DNA from: Streptomyces griseochromogenes
GTDB taxonomy: Bacteria > Actinomycetota > Actinomycetes > Streptomycetales > Streptomycetaceae
Length of the DNA stretch: 64,000 bases
Assembly (NCBI RefSeq): GCF_001542625.1
Contig: NZ_CP016279.1
Span: 7,750,001 to 7,814,000 of the forward strand
Direction of reading: 5' to 3'
Shown: positions 27,613 through 36,163 of the stretch, one piece after another
How positions within the stretch are numbered: position 1 is the stretch's first letter
Layout: each line of letters starts with the position of its first letter
Position numbers and translations under genes: made by a program
Notes under the pieces: generated by a model
What the model saw: only the letters and a program-made list of their open reading frames with translations
What the model was told of the DNA's origin: nothing
Database searches by the model: none

Positions 27613-29190
27613 GTGGCCCGGCGCCCTCTCCCACGCATCCTGAGCAAAGACAGTGCGCAGATCGCCCGGATGCAGATCGCCCGGAGCCGGGAGCTGGCCC
27701 GGACGGCGGCGGACAGCGCCACCGATGTCCTCCAACCGCTGATCACCGTCTCGCGCGGGCTGCGCCTGCTGGCCTCGGCCGGGCTGCGCAAGTGGACCGG
27801 GACGCCCAAGGACAAGCGCGGACCGCTGCTGTTCCTGGCGGCCTCCGTGGTCCTGGTCGTGGCGCTGGTGCCGTACGGGCCGCTGCTCGCCGTCATCGCC
27901 CTGATGGCGGCGGCCGCCTGGCACGGCCGCGACCGCACCCCACCGGCACCCGAGGGGCCGGACGACGCACAGGCCGAGCGGCTCCGATCCCTCTACGAGG
28001 CCCTGGTTCCGTACTTCTCCGCCGCCGAGGATCCGGCGCCCCTGTACGCGCACGGCGGGGAGTGGGAAAAGGCCTTCGCCGAACACGAGTTCAACGACGC
28101 GGGACGCGTCGGCCATCTCGTGATCCGCTACCCCGCGTACTTCCCCGACGGCGAACCCGAGTCCCGCGCGCGGATCGAGCAGCTGCTGACCGCGAAGGCC
28201 GGGCGTGGCCGTGAGTACCACTTCACCTGGGACGAGGAGGACAACCGGCTGACGGTGAGCGTCCTGCCCCCGCTGCCCACCGACATCGCCGCCCAGCGCT
28301 TCGTCACCGCGCCGGGCGAGACGGTCCTCGGCTTCACCGATCCGAGCGAAGTGCAGCGCACGCTCCCCCTCGGCTACGGAGAGGAACAGCGCGACGTCCC
28401 GCCGGTCGTCTGGCGCACCGGCCTCCGCTCCACCGAGCCGCACCTGCTGGCCATGGGCCACCCCGGCAGCGGCACATCGACCCTGCTGCGCTCGATCGCC
28501 CTCCAGGTCCTCCAGTACGGCGACGTGCTGATCGTCGACGGCGGCGGTACCGGCGAGTACGCCTGCCTGCTCGGCCGGGACGGCGTCCTGGCCGTGGAGT
28601 GCGCACCGGCCGGTGCGCTGGCCAGCCTGGAGTGGGCCGCCCAGGAGACCGAGCGGCGGCTCATCGCCATCAACCGGGCGCGGCAGGCGGGCGAAGCTCC
28701 GCCCGAGGACACCCGGCGCCCGCTGTGGCTCCTCCTGGACCGTCCGACCGTCTTCACCCACCTCGCCGCCGCGGACGCCCGCAAGGATCCGCAGACGCTG
28801 CTCCAGATGCCGCTGCGGCACGGCCGTGCGGCGAACGTGACGGTGGCCGTGGCCGAGCAGTTCGACAGTGCGGAGGCCCTGAGCCGGCCGGTGCAGCAGC
28901 ACACGCGGGCGCGGGTCGTGCTGGGGCCCGCGGCGCCCGAGCAGGTGGCGGCAGTGCTGGGGATGCCGCCGCACACGACGCCGCTGGCACAGGTGCCGCC
29001 GGGGCGGGGGTATGCGCGGCTGGGGTCCGGCACGGTACATCGGCTGCAGGTGCCGTCCACTCCGGATCCGTACGACGATGCGACCAGCGAGGCCCACCGG
29101 CAGGCCGTGCTGGACCTGCTGCCACCGCGGACGGCTCCCGTCGAGGCGGCACCGTTGGCTGCGGAGGCCATCGCCGCCGAGAGCCCGTAG
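27613..29190 (+). CDS. FtsK/TraB-like membrane ATPase with degenerate Walker A
   Basis: A 525-aa protein: basic N-terminus, a hydrophobic hairpin (about residues 72-100, GPLLFLAASVVLVVALV), a domain of about 150 residues, then a RecA-like motor region. The P-loop reads GHPGSGTSTLL (282-292) with Thr288 where the essential Lys should be, and the Walker B-like strand is RPLWLLLDRP (Asp376) without the usual acidic partner. Otherwise the order (EQFDSAEALSRPVQQHTRARVVLGP) resembles FtsK/TraB translocases of actinomycete conjugation. Start GTG 27613 with AGGAG upstream. Likely a domesticated, perhaps non-hydrolysing, relative; function unknown. Confidence 0.82.
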   Translation: MARRPLPRILSKDSAQIARMQIARSRELARTAADSATDVLQPLITVSRGLRLLASAGLRKWTGTPKDKRGPLLFLAASVVLVVALVPYGPLLAVIALMAAAAWHGRDRTPPAPEGPDDAQAERLRSLYEALVPYFSAAEDPAPLYAHGGEWEKAFAEHEFNDAGRVGHLVIRYPAYFPDGEPESRARIEQLLTAKAGRGREYHFTWDEEDNRLTVSVLPPLPTDIAAQRFVTAPGETVLGFTDPSEVQRTLPLGYGEEQRDVPPVVWRTGLRSTEPHLLAMGHPGSGTSTLLRSIALQVLQYGDVLIVDGGGTGEYACLLGRDGVLAVECAPAGALASLEWAAQETERRLIAINRARQAGEAPPEDTRRPLWLLLDRPTVFTHLAAADARKDPQTLLQMPLRHGRAANVTVAVAEQFDSAEALSRPVQQHTRARVVLGPAAPEQVAAVLGMPPHTTPLAQVPPGRGYARLGSGTVHRLQVPSTPDPYDDATSEAHRQAVLDLLPPRTAPVEAAPLAAEAIAAESP

Positions 29191-29284
29191 GCGACCCGGC
29201 GCGGGCGTACGGGGTGCCGCCGCGCCCACCAGTGCCGTCTGGGGGTCCCCCGGGCCCTTGAGGCACTGGGGGAGGCACGACTGC

Positions 29285-29313
29285 CCGCAGCCAGAAGCGC
29301 TATGCGGCTGCGG
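29285..29313. terminator. Hairpin between convergent FtsK-like and MocR genes
   Basis: CCGCAGCC and GGCTGCGG form a perfect 8-bp stem around a 13-nt loop in the 223-bp gap between two convergent genes, so a bidirectional terminator is plausible. A second set of repeats (GGGGGTCCCCCGGG, 29235-29260) lies just before it. Confidence 0.45.
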
Positions 29314-29324
29314 CGACCGCCCCA

Positions 29325-29358
29325 GGGGCGCGGGGAACTGCGCGACCAACCCCCACCG
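29325..29358 (+). repeat. Dispersed Streptomyces intergenic repeat (GGGGCGCGGGGAACTGCGCGA type)
   Basis: GGGGCGCGGGGAACTGCGCG followed by ACCAACCCCCAC. An almost identical copy (one base different over about 32) is at 53221-53252, also downstream of a plus-strand gene and before a convergent one. This is a very common Streptomyces gene-end repeat; its role is unknown. Confidence 0.7.
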
Positions 29359-29413
29359 GCCCGCATTCGCATCCGCACCCGCACCGGTGGACGGCCAATG
29401 TCCCGGCGCGGCA

Positions 29414-30922
29414 CTACGCCACAAACGTGCGCGGTGCCTCCGCGCCCCCCGTCGCCCCCGTCTCCACCAACCGCGCCGCCGCCGCCAGCCGTACCGCCGC
29501 CTCCTCCGCGACCGCTCCGCCGACCGTGAACGGAAGGCGTACGTAGCCCTCGAAGGCGCCGTCCACCCCGAAGCGGGGGCCCGAGGGGACGCGGACGCCG
29601 ACCCGCTCCCCCGCTTCGGCGAGTCGCGATCCCGACAGGCCGCCGGCGCGGACCCACAGGGTCAGGCCGCCCCGGGGGACTTCGAACTCCCAGTCGGGCA
29701 GTTCACGGCGCACCGCGGCCACCAGCGCGTCGCGGTTCTCCCGGGCCTGTCGGCGCCGCAGATCCACCGCCTGTTCCCAGCCTCCCGTGCTGAACAGCCA
29801 GTTCACGGCAAGCTGCTCCAGGACAGGGGTGCCGAGGTCGGCGTACGCGCGCGCGGCGACGAGGCTGCGGATCACATCCGGTGCCGCCCGCACCCAGCCG
29901 ATCCGCATGCCGGCCCAGAAGGCCTTGCTCGCCGAGCCGACCGTGATGACGGTCGAGCCGGCCGGATCGAAGCCGCATACCGGACGCGGCATCCCGGCCT
30001 GCCCGAAGTCCTCGTCGAGCCACAGCTCGTTCATCGTCTCGTCCGCGACGAGGACCGTGCCGGCCGAGCGGGCCGCGTCCACCAGCCGGCGCCGCTGGTC
30101 CTCGTCGGCGAGCGCGCCCGTCGGGTTGTGGAAGTCGGCGACGACGTAGGCGAGCCGGGGCGCGGCCTCACGCAGGACCTGGCGCCAGCGGTCCATGTCC
30201 CAGCCGGTCAGCCCCTCGGCCATCGCGACGGGCACGAGCCGCGCACCCGCCTCCCGCATCAGCTGGAGGATGTTGGCGTAGGACGGCGACTCGACGGCGA
30301 TGCGTTCGCCGCGGCCCGCGAAGAGGTGGCAGATCGCGTCGATGGCGCCCATCGCCCCGGTCGTCACCATGATCTGCTCGGGCATGGTGGGGATCCCGCG
30401 CGCGGAGTAGCGCTCGGCGATCATCGAGCGCAGGGCAGGCAGTCCTGCCGGGTAGTCACCGTGTGTGTGGGCGTAAGGAGGCAGTTCCTCCAGCGCGCCC
30501 TGGACCGCGCGGGTGAGCCACGGCTCGGGAGCCGGAAGCGAAGCGCAGCCCAGGTCGATCACCGAGCCGAGGGCCTCCGGGGGCAGGGGTTCCAGGCCCC
30601 GCGCGGGGAGCGGATTGCCGGCCGGGACGGCGGTCCAGCTGCCCGCGCCGCGCCGGGACTCCAGGAAGCCCTCGGTGCGCAGTGCCTCGTAGGAGGCGGC
30701 GACCGTGGTGCGGCTGACCGAGAGGGCGAGGGCGAGTTCACGCTCGGCGGGAAGGCGGGCCGCCACGGGGACGCGCCCTTCGAGCACCAGCAGCCGGATG
30801 CCGTCGGCGAGGGCGCGGTAGGCGGGCGGACGGCGTGTGCCGGGGCCGGCCGGGCGGTCCTGCTGGGACTTGAGGAGCCGGGCGAGCTGTGCGGCGCCCA
30901 CCGCCGAGGTCCACTGCGCCAT
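29414..30922 (-). CDS. MocR-type regulator (GntR winged helix fused to aminotransferase)
   Basis: A 502-aa MocR/PdxR-type protein. N-terminal winged helix (AYRALADGIRLLVLEGRVPVA, RLPAERELALALSVSRTTVAASYEAL; about residues 32-90), then a fold-type I aminotransferase domain with the PLP-binding DFHNPTG and ADETMNEL and the Schiff-base lysine in TVGSASKAFWAG. The Lys is intact, so PLP binding is likely. MocR proteins commonly control adjacent genes in amino-acid or vitamin B6 metabolism or membrane export; the divergent membrane protein gene at 31025 is the obvious target. ATG 30922 is preferred (AAGGTGG upstream). Confidence 0.94.
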   Translation of the reverse strand: MAQWTSAVGAAQLARLLKSQQDRPAGPGTRRPPAYRALADGIRLLVLEGRVPVAARLPAERELALALSVSRTTVAASYEALRTEGFLESRRGAGSWTAVPAGNPLPARGLEPLPPEALGSVIDLGCASLPAPEPWLTRAVQGALEELPPYAHTHGDYPAGLPALRSMIAERYSARGIPTMPEQIMVTTGAMGAIDAICHLFAGRGERIAVESPSYANILQLMREAGARLVPVAMAEGLTGWDMDRWRQVLREAAPRLAYVVADFHNPTGALADEDQRRRLVDAARSAGTVLVADETMNELWLDEDFGQAGMPRPVCGFDPAGSTVITVGSASKAFWAGMRIGWVRAAPDVIRSLVAARAYADLGTPVLEQLAVNWLFSTGGWEQAVDLRRRQARENRDALVAAVRRELPDWEFEVPRGGLTLWVRAGGLSGSRLAEAGERVGVRVPSGPRFGVDGAFEGYVRLPFTVGGAVAEEAAVRLAAAARLVETGATGGAEAPRTFVA

Positions 30923-31024
30923 GAAGATCAGTCCACCTTCCCCGAATTGGCCATGGATGGAGTTTCTTCCCAAGCCACAGAGTGTCACGCATCAGGCCAC
31001 TGTCACCACCCAGGGGGGTATGTC

Positions 31025-31720
31025 GTGTCCACTCCGGGCCGTCCCGCATCCACTACGAGCAGTCCCGCAGCCACTCCCAGGCGTCTCGGACGGCGCCTGC
31101 TCCAGCTGTACGCGGGCCTCGCGCTCTACGGCTTCAGTGAGGCCCTCCTGGTGCAGGCGGGCCTCGGGCTCGGGCCCTGGAACGTCCTGCACCAGGGCCT
31201 TGCCGGACTCACCGGGCTCAGCATGGGCCTGGTGCTGACGATCGTGGGCGCGGCCGTCCTGCTGCTGTGGATCCCGTTGCGCCAGCGCCCAGGGCTCGGC
31301 ACCGTCTCCAACGTCCTGGTGATCGGTTTCACGATGGACGCCGCCCTGGCCGTACTCCCGGACGTGCGCTCCCTTGCGGTCCGGATACCGATCCTCCTCG
31401 CGGGTGTCGTGCTCAACGGCGTGGCCACCGGCCTCTACATCTCCGCCGCCTTCGGCCCGGGTCCGCGCGACGGCCTGATGACCGGACTGCACCGGCGCAC
31501 GGGCCGATCGGTCCGCCTCATCCGCACGGCCGTGGAGGTCACCGTCGTGGTGACCGGCTTCGCCCTCGGCGGCACCGTCGGTGTCGGCACTCTCCTGTAC
31601 GCGCTGTCCATCGGCCCGCTCGCCCAGTTCTTCCTGCGCGCGTTCGCCGCCCCTTCGGCACCGGAGCGCAGCGCGGTCGTTGCCACCGGGCAACCGGAAC
31701 GCGCCATACTGCGTCCGTGA
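31025..31720 (+). CDS. YczE/YyaS-type integral membrane protein
   Basis: A 231-aa protein with about five membrane helices (LLQLYAGLALYGFSEALLV, GLVLTIVGAAVLLLWIPL, VRIPILLAGVVLNGVATGLYISA, VVVTGFALGGTVGVGTLLYA) and the family's GLGLGPWNVLHQGLAG and GPGPRDGLMTGLHRRTG loops. YczE-like proteins are often next to MocR or antibiotic-synthetase genes and are of unknown transport function. Starts at GTG 31025, 6 nt after AGGGGGG. Divergent from the MocR gene, with which it likely forms a regulator-target pair; its GTGA overlap couples it to the phosphodiesterase gene. Confidence 0.88.
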   Translation: MSTPGRPASTTSSPAATPRRLGRRLLQLYAGLALYGFSEALLVQAGLGLGPWNVLHQGLAGLTGLSMGLVLTIVGAAVLLLWIPLRQRPGLGTVSNVLVIGFTMDAALAVLPDVRSLAVRIPILLAGVVLNGVATGLYISAAFGPGPRDGLMTGLHRRTGRSVRLIRTAVEVTVVVTGFALGGTVGVGTLLYALSIGPLAQFFLRAFAAPSAPERSAVVATGQPERAILRP

Positions 31721-32484
31721 CCACCGCGATACGCCACCCTTATCTCGACCATCCCGGCCCCATCGCCTTCGCCCATCGCGGCGGGGCGGCAGACGGGCTG
31801 GAGAACACCGTGGCGCAGTTCCGGCGCGCGGTCGACATGGGCTACCGGTACATCGAGACCGATGTGCACGCGACGGCGGACGGCACGCTCGTCGCCTTCC
31901 ACGACTCGACGCTGGACCGGGTCACCGACGGGGCCGGCCGCATCGCCGACCTGCCGTGGGAGGACGTGCGGCAGGCGCGCGTGGGAGGGAAGGAACCCGT
32001 CCCCCTCTTCGAGGAGTTGCTGGAGACGTTCCCCGAGGTCCGCTGGAACGTGGACCTCAAGGCGGAACCGGCGCTGCGGCCCTTCCTGGAACTGATCGAG
32101 CGCACGGACGCCTGGGACCGGGTCTGCGTGGGCTCCTTCTCCGAGGCGCGGGTACTGCGGGCGCAGCGCCTGGCCGGCCCGCGGCTGGCCACCTCGTTCG
32201 GCACCCGCGGGGTGCTCAACCTGCGGCTGCGCTCCTGGGGGCTGCCCGCCGCGGTGCGCCGGTCCGCGGTCGCCGCGCAGGTGCCCGAGGCCCAGTCGGG
32301 CGTACCGGTGGTCGACCACCGCTTCGTGCGGGCCGCCCACGCGCGGGGGCTGCAGGTGCACGTGTGGACCATCAACGAACCGGAGCGGATGCACCGGCTC
32401 CTGGACCTCGGTGTCGATGGCATCATGACCGATCACATCGACATGCTGCGCAAGGTCATGGAGGACCGCGGAGTCTGGGCCTGA
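31717..32484 (+). CDS. Glycerophosphodiester phosphodiesterase
   Basis: A 255-aa GDPD TIM-barrel enzyme that hydrolyses glycerophosphodiesters to glycerol-3-phosphate and an alcohol. Active-site motifs are complete: FAHRGGAADGLENT (His near residue 20), YRYIETDVHATADGTLVAFHD (metal ligands Glu/Asp and second His), WNVDLKAE, and the C-terminal VHVWTINEPERM with LGVDGIMTDHID. No signal peptide, so cytoplasmic. GTG 31717 overlaps the upstream stop, giving a two-gene unit with the YczE-type protein. Confidence 0.94.
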   Translation: MTTAIRHPYLDHPGPIAFAHRGGAADGLENTVAQFRRAVDMGYRYIETDVHATADGTLVAFHDSTLDRVTDGAGRIADLPWEDVRQARVGGKEPVPLFEELLETFPEVRWNVDLKAEPALRPFLELIERTDAWDRVCVGSFSEARVLRAQRLAGPRLATSFGTRGVLNLRLRSWGLPAAVRRSAVAAQVPEAQSGVPVVDHRFVRAAHARGLQVHVWTINEPERMHRLLDLGVDGIMTDHIDMLRKVMEDRGVWA

Positions 32485-32543
32485 CACCCAGCCGCCCGGA
32501 CCGCGCCTTCGCACGGCACTTCAGCGGGGAAGCGAGGGCACGG

Positions 32544-33890
32544 GTGGGCACCGACACCGTGCGGGCACAGGCGGCCGACGAGGCCGCCGGACTGCGGCGC
32601 GAACAGCGCGGCTGGTACATCTACGACTGGGCGTGCTCGGTCTATTCGACGAGCGTCCTGACCGTGTTCCTCGGCCCCTATCTCACCGCGGTCGCCGAGA
32701 AGGCCGCGGACGCCGACGGCTATGTCCACCCGCTGGGCATCCCGGTGCGGGCGGGCTCCTTCTTCGCCTACACGGTTTCCCTGTCGGTGATCCTGGCGGT
32801 CGTGGTCATGCCCTTGGTGGGCAGCGCGGCCGACCGTACGGGCCGCAAGAAGCCGCTGCTCGGAGCCGCGGCGTACACCGGCGCGGCCGCGACGACGGGC
32901 ATGTTCTTCCTGGATGGCGACCGGTATCTGCTCGGCGGGGCGCTCCTCGTCGTGGCCAACGCGGCACAGTCGGTCGGGATGATGCTCTACAACTCCTACC
33001 TGCCGCAGATCGCCCCGCCCGAGGAGCGCGACGCGATCTCCTCCCGGGGCTGGGCCTTCGGCTACGCGGCGGGCTCCCTGGTCCTGGTGGCCAACCTCGT
33101 CCTGTACTCGGCGCACGACTCCTTCGGCCTCTCCGAGACGGCCGCGGTCCGCGTCTGCCTGGCCTCGGCCGGCCTGTGGTGGGGCGCCTTCACGCTCGTA
33201 CCGCTGCGGCGGCTGCGTGACCGCCACGCGCGCGTGGAGCGGGCCACCGCACCCGGGCTGCGACAGCTCGTGGAGACCGCCCGGGACATGCGCCGGTACC
33301 CCCTGACGCTCGCCTTCCTGCTGGCCTACCTGGTCTACAACGACGGCATCCAGACGGTGATCTCCCAGGCCTCGGTCTACGGCTCCCAGGAGCTGGGCCT
33401 CGGTCAGTCGACGCTCATCGCGGCGGTGCTGCTGGTGCAGGTGCTGGCCGTGGCCGGGGCGCTGACGATGGGGCGGCTGGCGCGGACCCACGGGGCGAAG
33501 CGGACGATCCTCGGTTCGCTGGTGGCCTGGACGGTGACGCTGGCGGCCGGGTACTTCCTGCCCGCCGGGGCGCCGGTGTGGTTCTTCGTGCTGGCCTCCG
33601 GGATCGGACTGGTCCTCGGCGGCAGCCAGGCACTGTCCCGGTCGCTGTTCTCTCATCTGGTGCCGCCGGGCAAAGAGGCCGAATACTTCTCGGCGTACGA
33701 GATGAGCGACCGCGGGATGAGCTGGCTCGGCCCGCTGCTGTTCGGGGTGACCTACCAGCTGACCGGAAGTTATCGATCCGCGATCATCTCGCTGGTGGCC
33801 TTCTTCGTCATCGGCTTCGCCCTGCTCGCCCGGGTGCCGGTGCGGCGGGCGATCGGCGAGGCGGGCAACCCGGTTCCGGAGAGGATCTAG
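32544..33890 (+). CDS. UMF1-type (Atg22-like) MFS transporter
   Basis: A 448-aa transporter with about 12 membrane helices. RGWYIYDWACSVYSTSVLTVFLGPYL at the N-terminus and SYLPQIAPPEERDAISSRGWAFGYAAGSLVLV are hallmarks of the UMF1/vacuole-effluxer Atg22-like family; GSAADRTGRKKPLLG is the MFS loop motif. Yeast Atg22 exports amino acids from the vacuole; bacterial members are uncharacterised, with amino-acid or sugar efflux usually guessed. GTG 32544 with GAGG 6 nt upstream. Follows the GDPD gene by 59 bp and could share its transcript. Confidence 0.9.
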   Translation: MGTDTVRAQAADEAAGLRREQRGWYIYDWACSVYSTSVLTVFLGPYLTAVAEKAADADGYVHPLGIPVRAGSFFAYTVSLSVILAVVVMPLVGSAADRTGRKKPLLGAAAYTGAAATTGMFFLDGDRYLLGGALLVVANAAQSVGMMLYNSYLPQIAPPEERDAISSRGWAFGYAAGSLVLVANLVLYSAHDSFGLSETAAVRVCLASAGLWWGAFTLVPLRRLRDRHARVERATAPGLRQLVETARDMRRYPLTLAFLLAYLVYNDGIQTVISQASVYGSQELGLGQSTLIAAVLLVQVLAVAGALTMGRLARTHGAKRTILGSLVAWTVTLAAGYFLPAGAPVWFFVLASGIGLVLGGSQALSRSLFSHLVPPGKEAEYFSAYEMSDRGMSWLGPLLFGVTYQLTGSYRSAIISLVAFFVIGFALLARVPVRRAIGEAGNPVPERI

Positions 33891-33987
33891 CAACGATTTA
33901 GCGCTCAGCACGAAAGGGCGGTAGTGTACGCGTTTGGCCTGCCAGGCGTACCGTTACTGCGCGTCAAAGATGCTGAAACGCTGGGTG

Positions 33988-34005
33988 ACATCTGCTAGCA
34001 GATGT
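33988..34005. promoter_or_regulatory. Perfect 18-bp palindrome upstream of rbpA
   Basis: ACATCTGCTAGCAGATGT is perfectly self-complementary, 76 bp upstream of the SigR-type -35 box of rbpA and about 100 bp after the UMF1 stop. With no spacer it suits a dimeric DNA-binding protein better than an RNA hairpin. No regulator is assigned. Confidence 0.5.
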
Positions 34006-34081
34006 GACAAACCGGGCGCCTGTGGGTAGAACAAGGGGCGGCTACGACGGCGACGCATGACCCGGAACGGGACTCGGAACG

Positions 34082-34107
34082 GGAATCTTTACCGCCGACC
34101 GGACGTT
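34082..34107 (+). promoter_or_regulatory. SigR-type promoter of rbpA
   Basis: GGGAAT (34081-34086) and GTT (34105-34107) are separated by exactly 18 bases, the GGAAT-N18-GTT consensus of the Streptomyces disulfide-stress sigma factor SigR. The rbpA gene of S. coelicolor is a known SigR target, which agrees. Confidence 0.9.
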
Positions 34108-34168
34108 GACCGGATGACGACGACAGCGACACCTGTCCTGTGGGCGACAAGCCCGGGAGGCACGATTC

Positions 34169-34543
34169 ATGAGTGAGCGAGCTCTTCGCGGTACGCGCCT
34201 CGTGGTGACCAGCTACGAGACGGACCGCGGCATCGACCTGGCTCCGCGCCAGGCCGTGGAGTACGCATGTGAGAAGGGGCATCGCTTTGAGATGCCCTTC
34301 TCGGTCGAGGCGGAGATCCCGCCGGAGTGGGAGTGCAAGGTCTGTGGGGCCCAGGCACTCCTGGTGGACGGCGACGGCCCTGAGGAGAAGAAGGCCAAGC
34401 CCGCGCGTACCCATTGGGACATGCTGATGGAGCGGCGCACCCGTGAGGAGCTCGAAGAGGTCCTCGAGGAGCGCCTGGCGGTTCTGCGCTCAGGGGCGAT
34501 GAACATCGCGGTTCACCCCAGGGACAGCCGCAAGTCCGCGTAG
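34169..34543 (+). CDS. rbpA: RNA polymerase-binding protein RbpA
   Basis: A 124-aa RbpA. It binds RNA polymerase and the principal sigma factor, stabilises open complexes and raises basal rifampicin resistance. Zinc ligands Cys34, His38, Cys56 and Cys59 (YACEKGHRFEMPF, WECKVCGAQ) are all present, and the C-terminal sigma-interaction helix HWDMLMERRTREELEEVLEERL is intact. ATG 34169 follows GGGAGG. It has its own SigR-type promoter at 34082-34107 and a strong terminator at 34583-34627, so it is monocistronic. Confidence 0.98.
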   Translation: MSERALRGTRLVVTSYETDRGIDLAPRQAVEYACEKGHRFEMPFSVEAEIPPEWECKVCGAQALLVDGDGPEEKKAKPARTHWDMLMERRTREELEEVLEERLAVLRSGAMNIAVHPRDSRKSA

Positions 34544-34582
34544 TCCCTGCGGGGGCTGGGCCGGAGATACAGCGCACGTAAC

Positions 34583-34629
34583 AACCGCGGGCGCCGTACG
34601 TGGATCTCACGTACGGCGCCCGCGGTTTT
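34583..34629. terminator. Strong bidirectional intrinsic terminator after rbpA
   Basis: A 17-bp perfect GC stem (34585-34601 with 34609-34625) around loop GGATCTC, extended by two A-T pairs and followed by TTTT on the plus strand; the opposite strand ends in TTGTT. It lies between rbpA and the convergent FxsA-family gene, so it can end both. Confidence 0.93.
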
Positions 34630-34689
34630 GTGTCCGGGTGCGGATGCGGGGTGAATGGCCGGACCTGGGGGCTGCGCCCTCTGACCCCT

Positions 34690-34735
34690 ATTCGGTCCGA
34701 ATGCCTCGTCCTCGAACGCCGGACGGGCGGATGCC
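34690..34735. repeat. Dispersed Streptomyces gene-end repeat (GTCCGGCGTTCGAGGACGAG type)
   Basis: On the minus strand GTCCGGCGTTCGAGGACGAG, a core found thousands of times in Streptomyces intergenic DNA. It sits just past the FxsA-family stop codon (minus strand). Confidence 0.65.
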
Positions 34736-34740
34736 GTCCC

Positions 34741-35298
34741 CTACCGGGTCAACGGCGGCCACTGCTCCCCGGGCTCCGGCCTGTTCTCCCTGATCACCTC
34801 GCCCTGGACCACCTTGCCGTCGGGGCGGTGGATACGGACCTGCTGGAAGGCGTCGCCGAGGGTGCCCGGGGCGGACGTGCGCAGGCTCTTGTCCAGGGCG
34901 CTCTCCGCGTAGCGGCTCGCCGCCTTCTGGATCGGAGGGAGCAGCAGGAGGAGGCCCGCCACGTCGGAGATCAGGCCCGGGATGATCAGCAGCAGGCCGC
35001 CGAGCATCATCCAGCCGTTGCCGTTGCCGCCGCCCCCGGCCGGGGACCCGCCTCGCTGCAGCGCCTCGTTCAGATTCCGGAAGGCGCGGCGGCCCGCCCG
35101 CTTGATGACCACGGAGCCCGCGACGAAGCCCGCCACCAGGAGCAGGAACACGGTCAGGCCGCCCGCCACGCCCGCGACCTGGGTCAGCAGCCAGATCTCC
35201 AGCACCAGCCACGCGGCGACGCCCAGCGGCAGATACCTGCGCAGCCGGGAGCGCCGGGGCCGGGCGGTGGGCGAAGAGGTGGGTGCGCCAGTCGTCAT
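34741..35298 (-). CDS. fxsA: FxsA-family membrane protein
   Basis: A 185-aa FxsA-family protein: basic N-terminus, three to four hydrophobic segments (LPLGVAAWLVLEIWLLTQVAG, LTVFLLLVAGFVAGSVVI, and the conserved GLLLIIPGLISDVAGLLLLLPP near residue 110), then a hydrophilic tail with IHRPDGKVVQGEVI. E. coli FxsA eases F exclusion of phage T7; its cellular function is unclear. ATG 35298; the ppm1-like gene lies 70 bp upstream on the same strand, so they may be cotranscribed, as is common in actinobacteria. Confidence 0.9.
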   Translation of the reverse strand: MTTGAPTSSPTARPRRSRLRRYLPLGVAAWLVLEIWLLTQVAGVAGGLTVFLLLVAGFVAGSVVIKRAGRRAFRNLNEALQRGGSPAGGGGNGNGWMMLGGLLLIIPGLISDVAGLLLLLPPIQKAASRYAESALDKSLRTSAPGTLGDAFQQVRIHRPDGKVVQGEVIRENRPEPGEQWPPLTR

Positions 35299-35368
35299 GC
35301 ACCCAGTGTGCCTGGACGCGGCTCAGTGCGGGATAAGGGCTTGATCAGCCGCGGCTGTACGGCCGGGG

Positions 35369-36163
<795 letters not shown>

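Noticed and set aside
27378..29190. Integrated conjugative element (AICE) remnant
   Set aside because: Only the small membrane and FtsK-like genes resemble transfer genes. No integrase, excisionase, replication gene or att repeat was seen, and codon use matches the chromosome, so a domesticated core gene pair fits better.
33927..33950. Imperfect hairpin after the UMF1 transporter gene as a terminator
   Set aside because: Stem is broken by two bulges and has no U-run; the evidence is too weak to list as a feature.
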